DNA from: Rhinopithecimicrobium faecis
GTDB lineage: Bacteria > Bacteroidota > Bacteroidia > Sphingobacteriales > Sphingobacteriaceae
Assembly: GCA_017942165.1 (NCBI GenBank)
Contig: JAGKSB010000004.1
Location: 186,001 to 250,000 of the forward strand
Length of the DNA stretch: 64,000 nt
Direction of reading: 5' to 3'
The position numbers and the translations under genes are program-made. Shown here piece by piece: positions 1 through 7,857 of the stretch (the stretch's first letter is position 1; the number at the start of each line of letters is the position of its first letter). The notes beneath the pieces are model-generated. The model was not told where the DNA came from. It saw only the letters and a list, made by a program, of their open reading frames with translations, and did no database searches.

Positions 1-663
1 GATCGTAAAGAATGGGAAGCTTTTCAGGAAGCCCTAAAGGAAGCTGTACTCCATAAAAGAGAAGCTTTAACTTTCCAAAATGATGGATTGGGGCTAATGA
101 ATATTGAGGGAAGGCTGTATTTCGATATGCAGGTATACCCCTATTATAACGAGGTGAATAAGACGACTTTCCTCGAGCAGATACTCACTTTTCAAGGCGA
201 TGGTCCGAAAAACATTTTCCAGCGCGCATTAGAACAGGATATTGAGCTCCGCATTGAACCCGGAAGGTCATCGCTCGATCAGGTGGGCATCACCATTGCG
301 AAAGTAGCTTTTAGAAGATACCATACCGATGGTCAACTGCTTATTGGCTTGGAGATGAATAGAACGCAGCTACGCAGTGCTAGTGCAGACTTTCTCTTAG
401 ACCCCATCCATATCAGCCAAGGGGAAGCAGCAAAAGGGGAAAGCTGTGAAGGCTATCTTGTGGGGGCTTACTGCCTAGAACAAGAGTTAATCCTAAAGCG
501 TAAACTATATTTCCATCAGCTTCCACAAGTAGATGATCTTTTTGTCTTTATAAATACAGCGGGATATATGATGCACTTCTATGAATCCGAGGCACACCTA
601 TTCCCCTTAGCCAAGAACTTTGTCTATCATACAGCGCATAAAATGCTGGAGGCGCGGGATTAA
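1..663 (+). CDS. PLP-dependent decarboxylase-like protein (fold type III, Y4yA-like), 5' end missing
   Basis: The reading frame is open from base 1, so the gene starts left of the window and about 220 C-terminal residues are visible. The stretch IEPGRSSLDQVG resembles the EPGR element of the Orn/DAP/Arg decarboxylase 2 family, which contacts the PLP phosphate. The end of the protein, around AGYMMHFYESEAHLF, resembles the C-terminal beta-barrel of this family, and I associate it with the Y4yA-type group. The PLP lysine would lie in the missing part. Substrate is unknown; such enzymes often sit in siderophore or other secondary-metabolite clusters, which would have to lie upstream. The stop codon overlaps the stop of the convergent acyl-CoA-dehydrogenase-like gene by four bases. 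Confidence 0.7.
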   Translation, partial: DRKEWEAFQEALKEAVLHKREALTFQNDGLGLMNIEGRLYFDMQVYPYYNEVNKTTFLEQILTFQGDGPKNIFQRALEQDIELRIEPGRSSLDQVGITIAKVAFRRYHTDGQLLIGLEMNRTQLRSASADFLLDPIHISQGEAAKGESCEGYLVGAYCLEQELILKRKLYFHQLPQVDDLFVFINTAGYMMHFYESEAHLFPLAKNFVYHTAHKMLEARD

Positions 664-1751
664 CGGTCTTTTTTCAATAACATGGCATGCTGTGATGCGG
701 TGAATATATTACGAAACACTATATTCAACGCATGCTTCGTTTGAGAAGCGACAATACCGCATAGCGGGTAAAAGAAGAGTACATCTTGCTGTGTCTGATA
801 GATAATATCCGTACACTGCTGTAGATAAGGCGCTATAAAAGGGTTGATATCTTCACCCTGAAGATGCTTTTTCCACAGCTGCGCGATAGCATCCGAGGCC
901 TCATCTATTAAAGAAGAGGTCGCTTGAAAGCGCGCATCATGCTTCCGCAGGTAGGTTTTTCCTACCGTTGTAAACCAGGAAGTATCCTGTGCGCGCAGGA
1001 TAAATTCCTTCTCCACAAGATCCATAAATCTTCGGTACATGCCGATGTAATTCACAAATAAGGTGCAGGCAGCAAACACCTGAAAAGGAAGCTGATATAA
1101 TGGATATTGTAGGGTGACTGCTTGAGTATCGATAACAAAACTTCGATCAGCAGGCACCTTCAAACCCTCCACAGAAAATGAATGCGAAGCCGTGGACTCC
1201 AAACCAAAAGAGTCCCAGTCATAGGCTATTAATACATCCTCACGATCAAAATAGAAAGACTTTATAAGCGGTTTTTTCGCCTCCATAAAGGGCTCCCCTT
1301 GCGCATTGACAATCGCACAGTTGGCCGTAAAATGTGTGAGATGCGTCGATCCTGTCGCATAACGCCAATGCCCCGTTATCAGGTAGCTGCCGTCCGCTTG
1401 CGGCACTGCTGTTCCTGCCACCTGACCAGAACCGCCCAAGCAAATTTCCTTTTTGGAAAATATACCGCGTCCTCCATCGGGATCAATATAGCCTACAAAC
1501 ATATTGGCACCCGCACATAAGGTTACCGTCCATGCTAAGGAGCCATCGGCATAAGCCAACTCCTCCAATAGCTGAAGGCCCTCTATTAAATCAAGCTGTC
1601 CGCCGGATAGCCGTTTGGGAACCCATATTTTAAACCAGCCTTGCTCATAGCATAGCGCTAACTGCTGAGACGTTAGTTTTTTACATAAAATGGAGGGCCC
1701 TTGCTGATCGGCAATAAGAGCCTGCTGCGCTGTGCTTAATATGCTATCCAT
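660..1751 (-). CDS. acyl-CoA dehydrogenase-like flavoprotein
   Basis: This 363-residue protein has the acyl-CoA dehydrogenase layout: a helical N-terminus, then a middle beta domain with GTAVPQADGSYLITGHWRYATG matching in outline the flavin-contacting GTA-P...G-W-(F/Y)ASG element, then a helical C-terminus ending in RNIFTASQH. That last motif resembles the group D flavin monooxygenase/Acyl-CoA_dh_2 branch (HpaB/HsaA type), so it may be an oxygenase or desaturase-like enzyme rather than a beta-oxidation dehydrogenase. It starts only 16 bases after the pnuT stop with no terminator between, so it is probably the second gene of the TPP-riboswitch transcript. Substrate cannot be read from sequence. 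Confidence 0.75.
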   Translation of the reverse strand: MDSILSTAQQALIADQQGPSILCKKLTSQQLALCYEQGWFKIWVPKRLSGGQLDLIEGLQLLEELAYADGSLAWTVTLCAGANMFVGYIDPDGGRGIFSKKEICLGGSGQVAGTAVPQADGSYLITGHWRYATGSTHLTHFTANCAIVNAQGEPFMEAKKPLIKSFYFDREDVLIAYDWDSFGLESTASHSFSVEGLKVPADRSFVIDTQAVTLQYPLYQLPFQVFAACTLFVNYIGMYRRFMDLVEKEFILRAQDTSWFTTVGKTYLRKHDARFQATSSLIDEASDAIAQLWKKHLQGEDINPFIAPYLQQCTDIIYQTQQDVLFFYPLCGIVASQTKHALNIVFRNIFTASQHAMLLKKDR

Positions 1752-1767
1752 GAATTTGTGAAAATAA

Positions 1768-2406
1768 TTAGTCTTTTGAAAAAATATAGGCTTTACCTCT
1801 TATAATTTTACGCCAATTCAAATAACCAAATATGGCCATAACAAACAAGAAGATAGTGAGTAAAGTATAGAGAACTAAGCCCTTATGATATAATAAAGGG
1901 ATGGCTACGAAATTCGAAATATTTAATAGGATCCAGTTTTCCATTCTCCTTCTTGCGAGCAACCACATCCCCGCCCAAGCAAAGCTTGCGACAAAAGCAT
2001 CTGCCGCAGGAACATCGGAGTCCGTAAAATTCTGTAGCACCGTATACAGCAGGAAGTAGCCAACGACACAGATTGCAGCAACAGTAGCCCATTCTATTCG
2101 TGAAGCATAGGCAATGGGTTGCTGTCCATTGGAATTAGCCGCAGGCTTCTTAAACCAATACCACCATCCGTAGATGCTCATTACAAAATAATAGAGGTTG
2201 AGTATAATCTCCGCATAGAGCTTCACCTCAAATAAGATAAAGAGTGTCAGCGTGATGGATAGTAAGCCAAAGAGATAGTGGATGGATTTATTGGCTTTAG
2301 CAAACCAAACTTGTAAGATACCAAAGAGCACGCCTATTAATTCTATAGGAGACGATGCTACCAACTGCTGGTAAAAGGACTGAAAAAATATGTTTAGGTC
2401 TGTCAT
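1768..2406 (-). CDS. pnuT: PnuC-family transporter, probably thiamine (PnuT)
   Basis: The 212-residue polytopic inner-membrane protein has about seven hydrophobic segments and a tryptophan/aromatic-rich YGWWYWFKK segment, as in PnuC-family facilitators. PnuC members move nicotinamide riboside, thiamine (PnuT) or riboflavin (PnuX). The thiamine assignment rests on the TPP riboswitch that ends about nine bases before the start codon, not on the protein alone. Uptake would be facilitated diffusion followed by trapping through phosphorylation. It precedes the acyl-CoA-dehydrogenase-like gene with a 16-base gap. A nicotinamide-riboside specificity would be the alternative if the riboswitch were ignored. 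Confidence 0.88.
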   Translation of the reverse strand: MTDLNIFFQSFYQQLVASSPIELIGVLFGILQVWFAKANKSIHYLFGLLSITLTLFILFEVKLYAEIILNLYYFVMSIYGWWYWFKKPAANSNGQQPIAYASRIEWATVAAICVVGYFLLYTVLQNFTDSDVPAADAFVASFAWAGMWLLARRRMENWILLNISNFVAIPLLYHKGLVLYTLLTIFLFVMAIFGYLNWRKIIRGKAYIFSKD

Positions 2407-2411
2407 TGTTA

Positions 2412-2522
2412 TTTTCCTACGCCAGCATTATCTGGATCAGGTGTATAAAAGCAGATATACAGGATTGTATATCTGCTTTTAAAGGGTTTATTCTCAGCCT
2501 TAATAAATTAAAGCACCCCTAA
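2412..2522 (-). promoter_or_regulatory. TPP riboswitch (THI element) in the pnuT leader
   Basis: On the minus strand all conserved blocks appear in order: GGGGTGC (about 2514-2520), a short P3 stem, GGCTGAGA (2491-2499), an AAACCC partner for P2, ACCTGATCCAGATAATGC (2424-2442) and GCTGGCGTAGG (2416-2426). These are the signatures of the thiamine-pyrophosphate aptamer. A perfect 15-bp hairpin (2447-2480, loop 2462-2465) is inserted between the P2 and P4 strands. The aptamer ends about nine bases before the pnuT ATG and no separate U-tract terminator follows, so control of ribosome access is more likely than transcription termination. The 5' edge lies about 12 bases from the mqo stop. Confidence 0.93.
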
Positions 2523-2533
2523 TTAATAGTTTA

Positions 2534-4042
2534 TTAGTCGTTGAAATTTTCTAATTTCAATGTTGTATGCGTACGCTTTCTTGTTTCTTTACACAACGTT
2601 TCGTTGTCATTTAATGACTGTCCATGTGAAGGAATCATTTCCCGTAATTTCTTACGGTACTCATCTGACTTCGCACGCTCAGGGAAACATTTCTTTAATA
2701 GAGAGATCATAATAGGCACGGAAGTAGATGCACCTGGAGATGCGCCTAATAAAGCGGCAATCGAACCATCTGCTGCAGCTACGACCTCGGTTCCAAATTC
2801 TAAGACGCCACCATGTTTTGGATCTTTCTTAATAACTTGTACACGTTGACCGGCCACTTCAATATCCCAATCTTCTAATTTTGCTGTCGGCATAAACTGT
2901 TTTAACGCATCCAATTTATCCTTCGGGCTTTTCATAACTTCACTGATTAAGTATTTCGTCAAGTCCATATTGTCCATACCTACAGATAGTAGTGGGCGGA
3001 TATTTGACAACTTAATCGAAGCTGGTAAATCAAAATAAGAGCCTTGTTTTAAGAACTTCGTAGAGAATCCCGCGTAAGGGCCAAACAATAAAGCTTGTTT
3101 GCCATCGATGTAACGTGTATCTAAGTGAGGTACAGACATCGGTGGAGCACCAATGCTTGCTTTACCATATACTTTCGCATGATGATTCTTAATAATTTCC
3201 TCATTATTACAACGTAACCATTGACCACCTACAGGGAAACCACCATAGCCTTTGGACTCAGGAATACCTGATTTCTCCAAGAGTAAAAGTGAGTGACCAC
3301 CTGCACCTATAAAGACAAACTTCGCATTTACAGAACGCTTAACACCAGTTTTTAAGCCTTTAACAGCTATCTCCCAGGTGCCGTCAGCATTTCTATTGAT
3401 ATCTTTAACTTCCTCTTCTAGGGCAAGTTTAAAATTTTCCTTTGTACTTAAATTAGCAACAAGATCACGTGTTAATGATCCGAAGTTAACATCGGTACCT
3501 AAAATCATATTAGTTGCTGCGATTTTATCATCTAAAGGACGACCTTCCATCATTAAAGGAATCCATTCAGCTAAAACTTTCTTATCTTCCGTATACTCCA
3601 TACCTTTGAATAAGTTGTTTTTCGTCAACTCTTCAAAACGTTTACGTAAGAAATCCACATCTTTTTCACCAAACACTGCACTCATATGAGGCACTGTACG
3701 AATGAAATCCTCCGGATTTTTTATAATACCTTTGTCTACAAGGTAAGTCCAAAATTGTTTTGATACTTCAAATTGCTCCGCAATACTAATTGCTTTATTG
3801 ATCTTTACAGAACCGTCAGCTTGCTGCGGTGTATAGTTTAGTTCACACAATGCGGAGTGACCAGTTCCTGCGTTATTCCACGCGTCAGAACTTTCAGCAG
3901 CAACAACATCTAATCTTTCAATAATTTCAATGTTTACATCCGGATTCAACTCATTTATAAGCGTTCCTAATGTTGCGCTCATGATTCCAGCGCCTATTAA
4001 AACGACGTCAACCTTTTCGGTATTTTTAGTTTTTATGCCCAT
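2534..4042 (-). CDS. mqo: malate:quinone oxidoreductase
   Basis: Membrane-associated FAD enzyme that oxidises malate to oxaloacetate and passes electrons to the quinone pool, replacing or supplementing soluble malate dehydrogenase in the TCA cycle. The 502-residue length is normal for Mqo. The N-terminus shows the FAD dinucleotide fold VVLIGAGIMSATLG followed by an acidic IIERLD strand end, then the family-typical ESSDAWNNAGTGHSALCELNYTP block. A second glycine-rich GAGGHSLLLLEKSGI block and the C-terminal GASPGASTSVPIM block are also typical. It has its own promoter-like element upstream. No terminator is visible before the riboswitch, so readthrough into pnuT is possible. Confidence 0.96.
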   Translation of the reverse strand: MGIKTKNTEKVDVVLIGAGIMSATLGTLINELNPDVNIEIIERLDVVAAESSDAWNNAGTGHSALCELNYTPQQADGSVKINKAISIAEQFEVSKQFWTYLVDKGIIKNPEDFIRTVPHMSAVFGEKDVDFLRKRFEELTKNNLFKGMEYTEDKKVLAEWIPLMMEGRPLDDKIAATNMILGTDVNFGSLTRDLVANLSTKENFKLALEEEVKDINRNADGTWEIAVKGLKTGVKRSVNAKFVFIGAGGHSLLLLEKSGIPESKGYGGFPVGGQWLRCNNEEIIKNHHAKVYGKASIGAPPMSVPHLDTRYIDGKQALLFGPYAGFSTKFLKQGSYFDLPASIKLSNIRPLLSVGMDNMDLTKYLISEVMKSPKDKLDALKQFMPTAKLEDWDIEVAGQRVQVIKKDPKHGGVLEFGTEVVAAADGSIAALLGASPGASTSVPIMISLLKKCFPERAKSDEYRKKLREMIPSHGQSLNDNETLCKETRKRTHTTLKLENFND

Positions 4043-4058
4043 GTCTTAGTGATTGCTG

Positions 4059-4091
4059 CAAATTTAATATAGATTTTCGGTTTAAAACAAT
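4059..4091 (-). promoter_or_regulatory. Bacteroidota-type promoter for mqo
   Basis: On the minus strand TAAATTTG (4059-4066) matches the TAnnTTTG -7 consensus of Bacteroidota. An ATTG lies 21 bases further upstream at the -33 position (consensus TTTG). The box is 17 bases before the mqo start, which implies a very short leader. Assignment is by consensus only. Confidence 0.5.
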
Positions 4092-4292
4092 GATTTTGTC
4101 AAATAACTGTATTATTTTAATCTTTTATTCAAAATTACCACAAATTGAATTGAAACCGTACTTTTTAAGATAATATCGGTTAAATGCGGGCAACATTTTG
4201 CATATATCTTATATTAAACATAATTATCATTGTGTATGTGCCGAGAATTTAACAAATTTGTACCCAAGCTATATCATAGACGAAACGAAAGA

Positions 4293-5036
4293 ATGAAATT
4301 ACTTGAAGGAAAAACAGCCCTAATTACAGGTGCATCAAAAGGTATTGGTAGAAAAATTGCAGAGGTTTTTGCTCAACAAGGAGCGAACGTTGCGTTTACA
4401 TATTTATCATCCGTAGAAAAAGGACAAGCGTTAGAACAGGAGTTACAAGCTTTTGGAACGCAAGTAAAAGGGTACCGCTCGGATGCTTCGAAATTTGATC
4501 AAGCAGAGCAATTGATTACAGACATCGTTGCTGACTTTGGCACCGTAGATATCGTTGTAAACAATGCAGGTATCACGAAAGATGGTTTATTAATGCGTAT
4601 GACTGAAGAAAATTGGGACGACGTTATTGATGTAAACCTAAAGTCTGTTTTCAATATTACGAAAGCTGCTTCCAAAGTTATGATGAAAAACCGTAAAGGT
4701 GTATTTATCAATATGAGTTCTGTCGTAGGTGTTCAAGGAAATGCAGGCCAAGCAAATTATGCTGCCTCGAAAGCAGGTATCGTAGGATTCTCGAAATCAG
4801 TAGCGAAAGAGTTAGGTTCTAGAAATATTCGTACTAATGTCGTTGCTCCAGGATTTATCCGCACAGAGATGACGGAAGTATTAGACCCTAAAGTCGTTGC
4901 AGGCTGGGAAGCTGGCATTCCATTAAAGCGTGCTGGTGAAGCTGAAGATGTGGCGAATGTATGTCTTTTCTTAGCTTCAGACTTAGCAGCTTACGTGACA
5001 GGGCAAGTAATCCCTGTAGACGGTGGTATGTTATAA
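4293..5036 (+). CDS. fabG: 3-oxoacyl-[acyl-carrier-protein] reductase
   Basis: NADPH-dependent reduction of 3-oxoacyl-ACP in fatty-acid elongation. The 247-residue short-chain dehydrogenase has TGASKGIG (12-19) for cofactor binding, NNAG (90-93), and the Ser143/Tyr156/Lys160 catalytic set in MSSVVG and YAASK. I chose the ATG at 4293 because KLLEGKTALITGASKGIG is the standard FabG beginning; the frame stays open 21 codons upstream to 4230, but that part has no homology-like character. A strong intrinsic terminator follows, so it is probably monocistronic. Other SDR substrates are possible, but the length and motifs fit FabG well. Confidence 0.92.
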   Translation: MKLLEGKTALITGASKGIGRKIAEVFAQQGANVAFTYLSSVEKGQALEQELQAFGTQVKGYRSDASKFDQAEQLITDIVADFGTVDIVVNNAGITKDGLLMRMTEENWDDVIDVNLKSVFNITKAASKVMMKNRKGVFINMSSVVGVQGNAGQANYAASKAGIVGFSKSVAKELGSRNIRTNVVAPGFIRTEMTEVLDPKVVAGWEAGIPLKRAGEAEDVANVCLFLASDLAAYVTGQVIPVDGGML

Positions 5037-5078
5037 GCTATTTTTATAAAATAAGTTGCTCTTACTTTAAAGAGCGCT

Positions 5079-5117
5079 CAAAACCTCGAACTTCATTGAG
5101 TTCGAGGTTTTGTTTTT
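5079..5117 (+). terminator. intrinsic terminator of fabG
   Basis: A perfect 14-bp stem (5079-5092 with 5099-5112) with a 6-base loop is followed by a run of T. Confidence 0.9.
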
Positions 5118-5145
5118 ATATATTTGTAAGGTAATTTAAGGGAAC

Positions 5146-6120
5146 ATGAACATCGATATTTTTTCTATTCAATCCGAAGCTCAATTTAATGAGGCCTGCT
5201 TGGCTACTTTCAAGGCGCAGCTACAAAGCTGCGAGGTATATGCCAGCTATGTGCAGCATCTGGGATGTGATAGCGATCAGATCACCCATTATAAGGATAT
5301 TCCCTTTCTCCCTGTTCAATTTTTTAAAACGCAACGCGTATTCGATCGTAAGAAAACCATTGTCCAAACATTCTCGAGCTCAGGAACGACAGGAATGGTT
5401 AATGCACAGCATCATGTGGCTGATTTAGGAATCTATGAAACTAGTTTTCGCGCAGCCTTTAAGCAGTTTTACGGCGATATTAAAGATATTGCTCTGCTAG
5501 CGTTACTTCCAAATTACCAGGAACGCACAGGCTCTTCTCTTATCTATATGGTTGACGACCTGATCAAGCATTCCCAGCAGCCAGAGAGCAACTACTTCCT
5601 TTATGATCATGAAAATTTATATCAGGCATTACTAGCGCTCAAAAAGAAGGGTACAAAGACTGTTTTAATAGGCGTAACATATGCCCTACTAGACTTTATA
5701 GCGCAGTACAATTTACATTTTCCAGCATTAATTATTATGGAAACGGGCGGCATGAAAGGAAAACGTAAAGAGATGATACGTGAAGAAGTGCACGCCTTAT
5801 TAAAGGAAGGATTTGGCGTATCTCAGATACACTCAGAATATGGGATGACAGAGCTTTTATCACAGGGGTACTCCCTTGGAGAAGGGATCTTTCAAACCCC
5901 ATCATGGATGCGCATATTAATTCGCGACACCAATGACCCCTTAAGTTTGCAGACCTCAAAAAATACGGGCGCCATCAATGTTATTGATTTGGCAAACCAA
6001 GATTCATGTGCTTTTATAGCTACCCAAGACCTCGGTAGATTGTATAAGGACAACCAGTTCGAAGTCTTGGGTAGATTTGACCAAGCCGATATACGCGGAT
6101 GCAACCTGCTTGTTCAATAA
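5146..6120 (+). CDS. LuxE/PaaK-like acyl-activating enzyme (acyl-protein synthetase family)
   Basis: The 324-residue protein resembles the LuxE branch of the adenylate-forming superfamily: SSSGTTG (77-83) is the ATP-phosphate loop, IHSEYGMTELLSQGY matches the adenine-binding motif (Y-G-M-T-E), and a late D-x-G-R element is present in TQDLGRL. LuxE proteins activate fatty acids as acyl-adenylates and hold them on a cysteine. It is shorter than full PaaK-type ligases, as LuxE is. Bacteroidota carry stand-alone copies whose role I do not know. The strong fabG terminator separates it from fabG, so a functional link to fatty-acid synthesis is only suggested by position. Confidence 0.75.
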   Translation: MNIDIFSIQSEAQFNEACLATFKAQLQSCEVYASYVQHLGCDSDQITHYKDIPFLPVQFFKTQRVFDRKKTIVQTFSSSGTTGMVNAQHHVADLGIYETSFRAAFKQFYGDIKDIALLALLPNYQERTGSSLIYMVDDLIKHSQQPESNYFLYDHENLYQALLALKKKGTKTVLIGVTYALLDFIAQYNLHFPALIIMETGGMKGKRKEMIREEVHALLKEGFGVSQIHSEYGMTELLSQGYSLGEGIFQTPSWMRILIRDTNDPLSLQTSKNTGAINVIDLANQDSCAFIATQDLGRLYKDNQFEVLGRFDQADIRGCNLLVQ

Positions 6121-6125
6121 GTATA

Positions 6126-6995
6126 TTAATTTAAAGATGGGTCTTCAAATGTGTTTCCTGCGCGCAGATCTCCCGTGTCGTACCCCTTTTTAAACCAGGC
6201 TTTACGTTGAGCCGAAGTACCGTGGGTAAAAGATTCTTCCACGGCATAGCCTTGTGCTTGCGTCTGTAGCTTATCATCGCCCACAGCTTCCGCGGCACGC
6301 ATGCCATCTAAAATATCGTCGTAAGTTATCTCTAGGCCTGTAATCTTATTTAGATGATGTGCCCAAACTCCGGCATAGAAGTCTGCTTGAAGCTCTGTTT
6401 TCACAGAAATCTTATTATTCTCCGCTTCAGAAAGCTGTCCCCGCATGGCATTGGTCTTAGGCAGTAAGCCTACGATATTTTGGATATGATGACCCACCTC
6501 ATGCGCTATTACATAAGCTAGTGCAAACTCACCTGTGGCGCCAAATTTATTCTTTAGCTCTTCGTTAAAACTTAAATCTAAGTAGATCTTTTGATCTGCA
6601 GGGCAATAAAATGGGCCATAGGACGATTTCCCAGTACCGCAGCCTCCCGTTTCAGTACCCCCACGATATACCGCAAGCGTGGTCACCTGATATGGCTTCC
6701 CTAACTGCTCCTTAAATAAGACGTTCCAAACATCCTCCGTACTTGCTAAGATCGTTTGTGAAAAATCTGTCAGCTCCTGCTCTTCAGCAGTAATATCTAC
6801 AGGACCTGCTTCCGTCTGCGCACCAAAATTCCCTTGTTGCACCTGCTGCAATAGCTCTCCAGGATCTCCCCCCATTAGAAAGCCTATTAGCAGGACAATT
6901 ACTCCCCCCACTCCTCCTAGCGTTAGCTTTCCACCAGGAGACATGCCCCGACGATCCTCAAAATTTTCAGATTTTCGATTACCTTTCCATTTCAT
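6126..6995 (-). CDS. ypfJ: neutral zinc metallopeptidase, YpfJ/KPN_01226 family
   Basis: This 289-residue protein starts with the family-typical basic segment MKWKGNRKSENFEDRRG. One transmembrane helix follows (about 24-41, glycine-rich), then a Gln-rich linker, and a periplasmic domain with the zinc-binding HEVGH motif (165-169). Downstream, ELQADFYAGVWAHH supplies the likely third ligand. CGTGKSSYGPFYCP carries two cysteines typical of the family. Function in bacteria is unknown; it is a predicted inner-membrane-anchored protease. It converges on the LuxE-like gene with only five bases between stop codons. Confidence 0.88.
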   Translation of the reverse strand: MKWKGNRKSENFEDRRGMSPGGKLTLGGVGGVIVLLIGFLMGGDPGELLQQVQQGNFGAQTEAGPVDITAEEQELTDFSQTILASTEDVWNVLFKEQLGKPYQVTTLAVYRGGTETGGCGTGKSSYGPFYCPADQKIYLDLSFNEELKNKFGATGEFALAYVIAHEVGHHIQNIVGLLPKTNAMRGQLSEAENNKISVKTELQADFYAGVWAHHLNKITGLEITYDDILDGMRAAEAVGDDKLQTQAQGYAVEESFTHGTSAQRKAWFKKGYDTGDLRAGNTFEDPSLN

Positions 6996-7100
6996 AATTA
7001 TTAATTTAAATAGATATATTTTGACAATAAAAATATAAACAAAAATTGCACCTTATTTTCACATTTCAAACTGCAAAATGCAATTCCTAAAATAATTATG

Positions 7101-7108
7101 TATTTTTG
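7101..7108 (+). promoter_or_regulatory. -7 promoter element upstream of phnA
   Basis: TATTTTTG matches TAnnTTTG and lies 24 bases before the phnA ATG. No clear TTTG -33 box is seen at the expected distance. Confidence 0.4.
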
Positions 7109-7132
7109 GCTTTTTAATTTGATAAACTGACC

Positions 7133-7717
7133 ATGAATTTAGAAGCTGTATTAAAGTCGCGCGCAGAAGAAAGCTGTGAACTATGCCACTCAACGGATGA
7201 GTTACGTGTATATGGAGTTCCTCCTGAAGAAAGCACTGCTCCAGAGAACAATATTTTAGTTTGTACCAAATGTGATGCACAATTACAGAAAAAAGAACAA
7301 CTAGATGCTGCGCATTGGAAAATACTTTCAGAGACAATGTGGTCAGAAATCCCTGCGGTGCAAGTCGTAGCTTGGCGCATGTTAAATCGCTTACAACATG
7401 AAAGCTGGGCGGCAGACAATTTAGATATATTATATCTTTCTGAGGAAGATCTAGCTTGGGCAAAGAAAACAGGTGACCATGAAAATGATGGTTTTGTTCA
7501 ATTCCATGTAGACAGCTTAGGGGCTCAGCTTGCTGAGGGAGATACCGTTGTCCTAACAAAGACATTGGATGTAAAAGGATCTACAATTAAAGCGACCTTA
7601 GGAACAGTCGTTAAAAATATTCATTTAGTACACGATAATACGGAGCAAATTGAAGGTAAGGTCGAGGGGCAAACAATTGTTATTCTGACTAAATATCTAC
7701 GAAAAAATAACGCATAA
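7133..7717 (+). CDS. PhnA-domain zinc-ribbon protein
   Basis: The 194-residue cytoplasmic protein carries an N-terminal zinc ribbon with CELC (15-18) and CTKC (44-47). Its C-terminal PhnA-type domain (roughly 120-194) contains the LAEGDTVVLTKTLDVKGS and the GQTIVILTKYLRK segments. The name PhnA is historical: the family is now treated as of unknown function and no phosphonate genes are nearby. It has its own -7 element and a shared bidirectional terminator, so it stands alone. Confidence 0.85.
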   Translation: MNLEAVLKSRAEESCELCHSTDELRVYGVPPEESTAPENNILVCTKCDAQLQKKEQLDAAHWKILSETMWSEIPAVQVVAWRMLNRLQHESWAADNLDILYLSEEDLAWAKKTGDHENDGFVQFHVDSLGAQLAEGDTVVLTKTLDVKGSTIKATLGTVVKNIHLVHDNTEQIEGKVEGQTIVILTKYLRKNNA

Positions 7718-7817
7718 GCTATTTTCTTGAATTAGTTCATAAAATAAAACTTCCAGGACTCCTATATTTGAAACGAAAAGGATTTAGAGTTTTCATTTCA
7801 TTTCAATCGTTTGTAAT

Positions 7818-7857
7818 AAAAATGCTAGTTAACAATGTTAACTAGCATTTTTTATTA
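7818..7857. terminator. bidirectional intrinsic terminator
   Basis: A perfect 16-bp stem (7818-7833 with 7837-7852) with a 3-base loop lies between two convergent genes. It has a T run on the plus side and A-rich sequence on the other side, so it can serve phnA and the deacetylase gene. Confidence 0.9.

Noticed and set aside
7059..7565. 168-codon frame opposite phnA
   Set aside because: It is antisense to a well-supported gene and has no recognisable motif.
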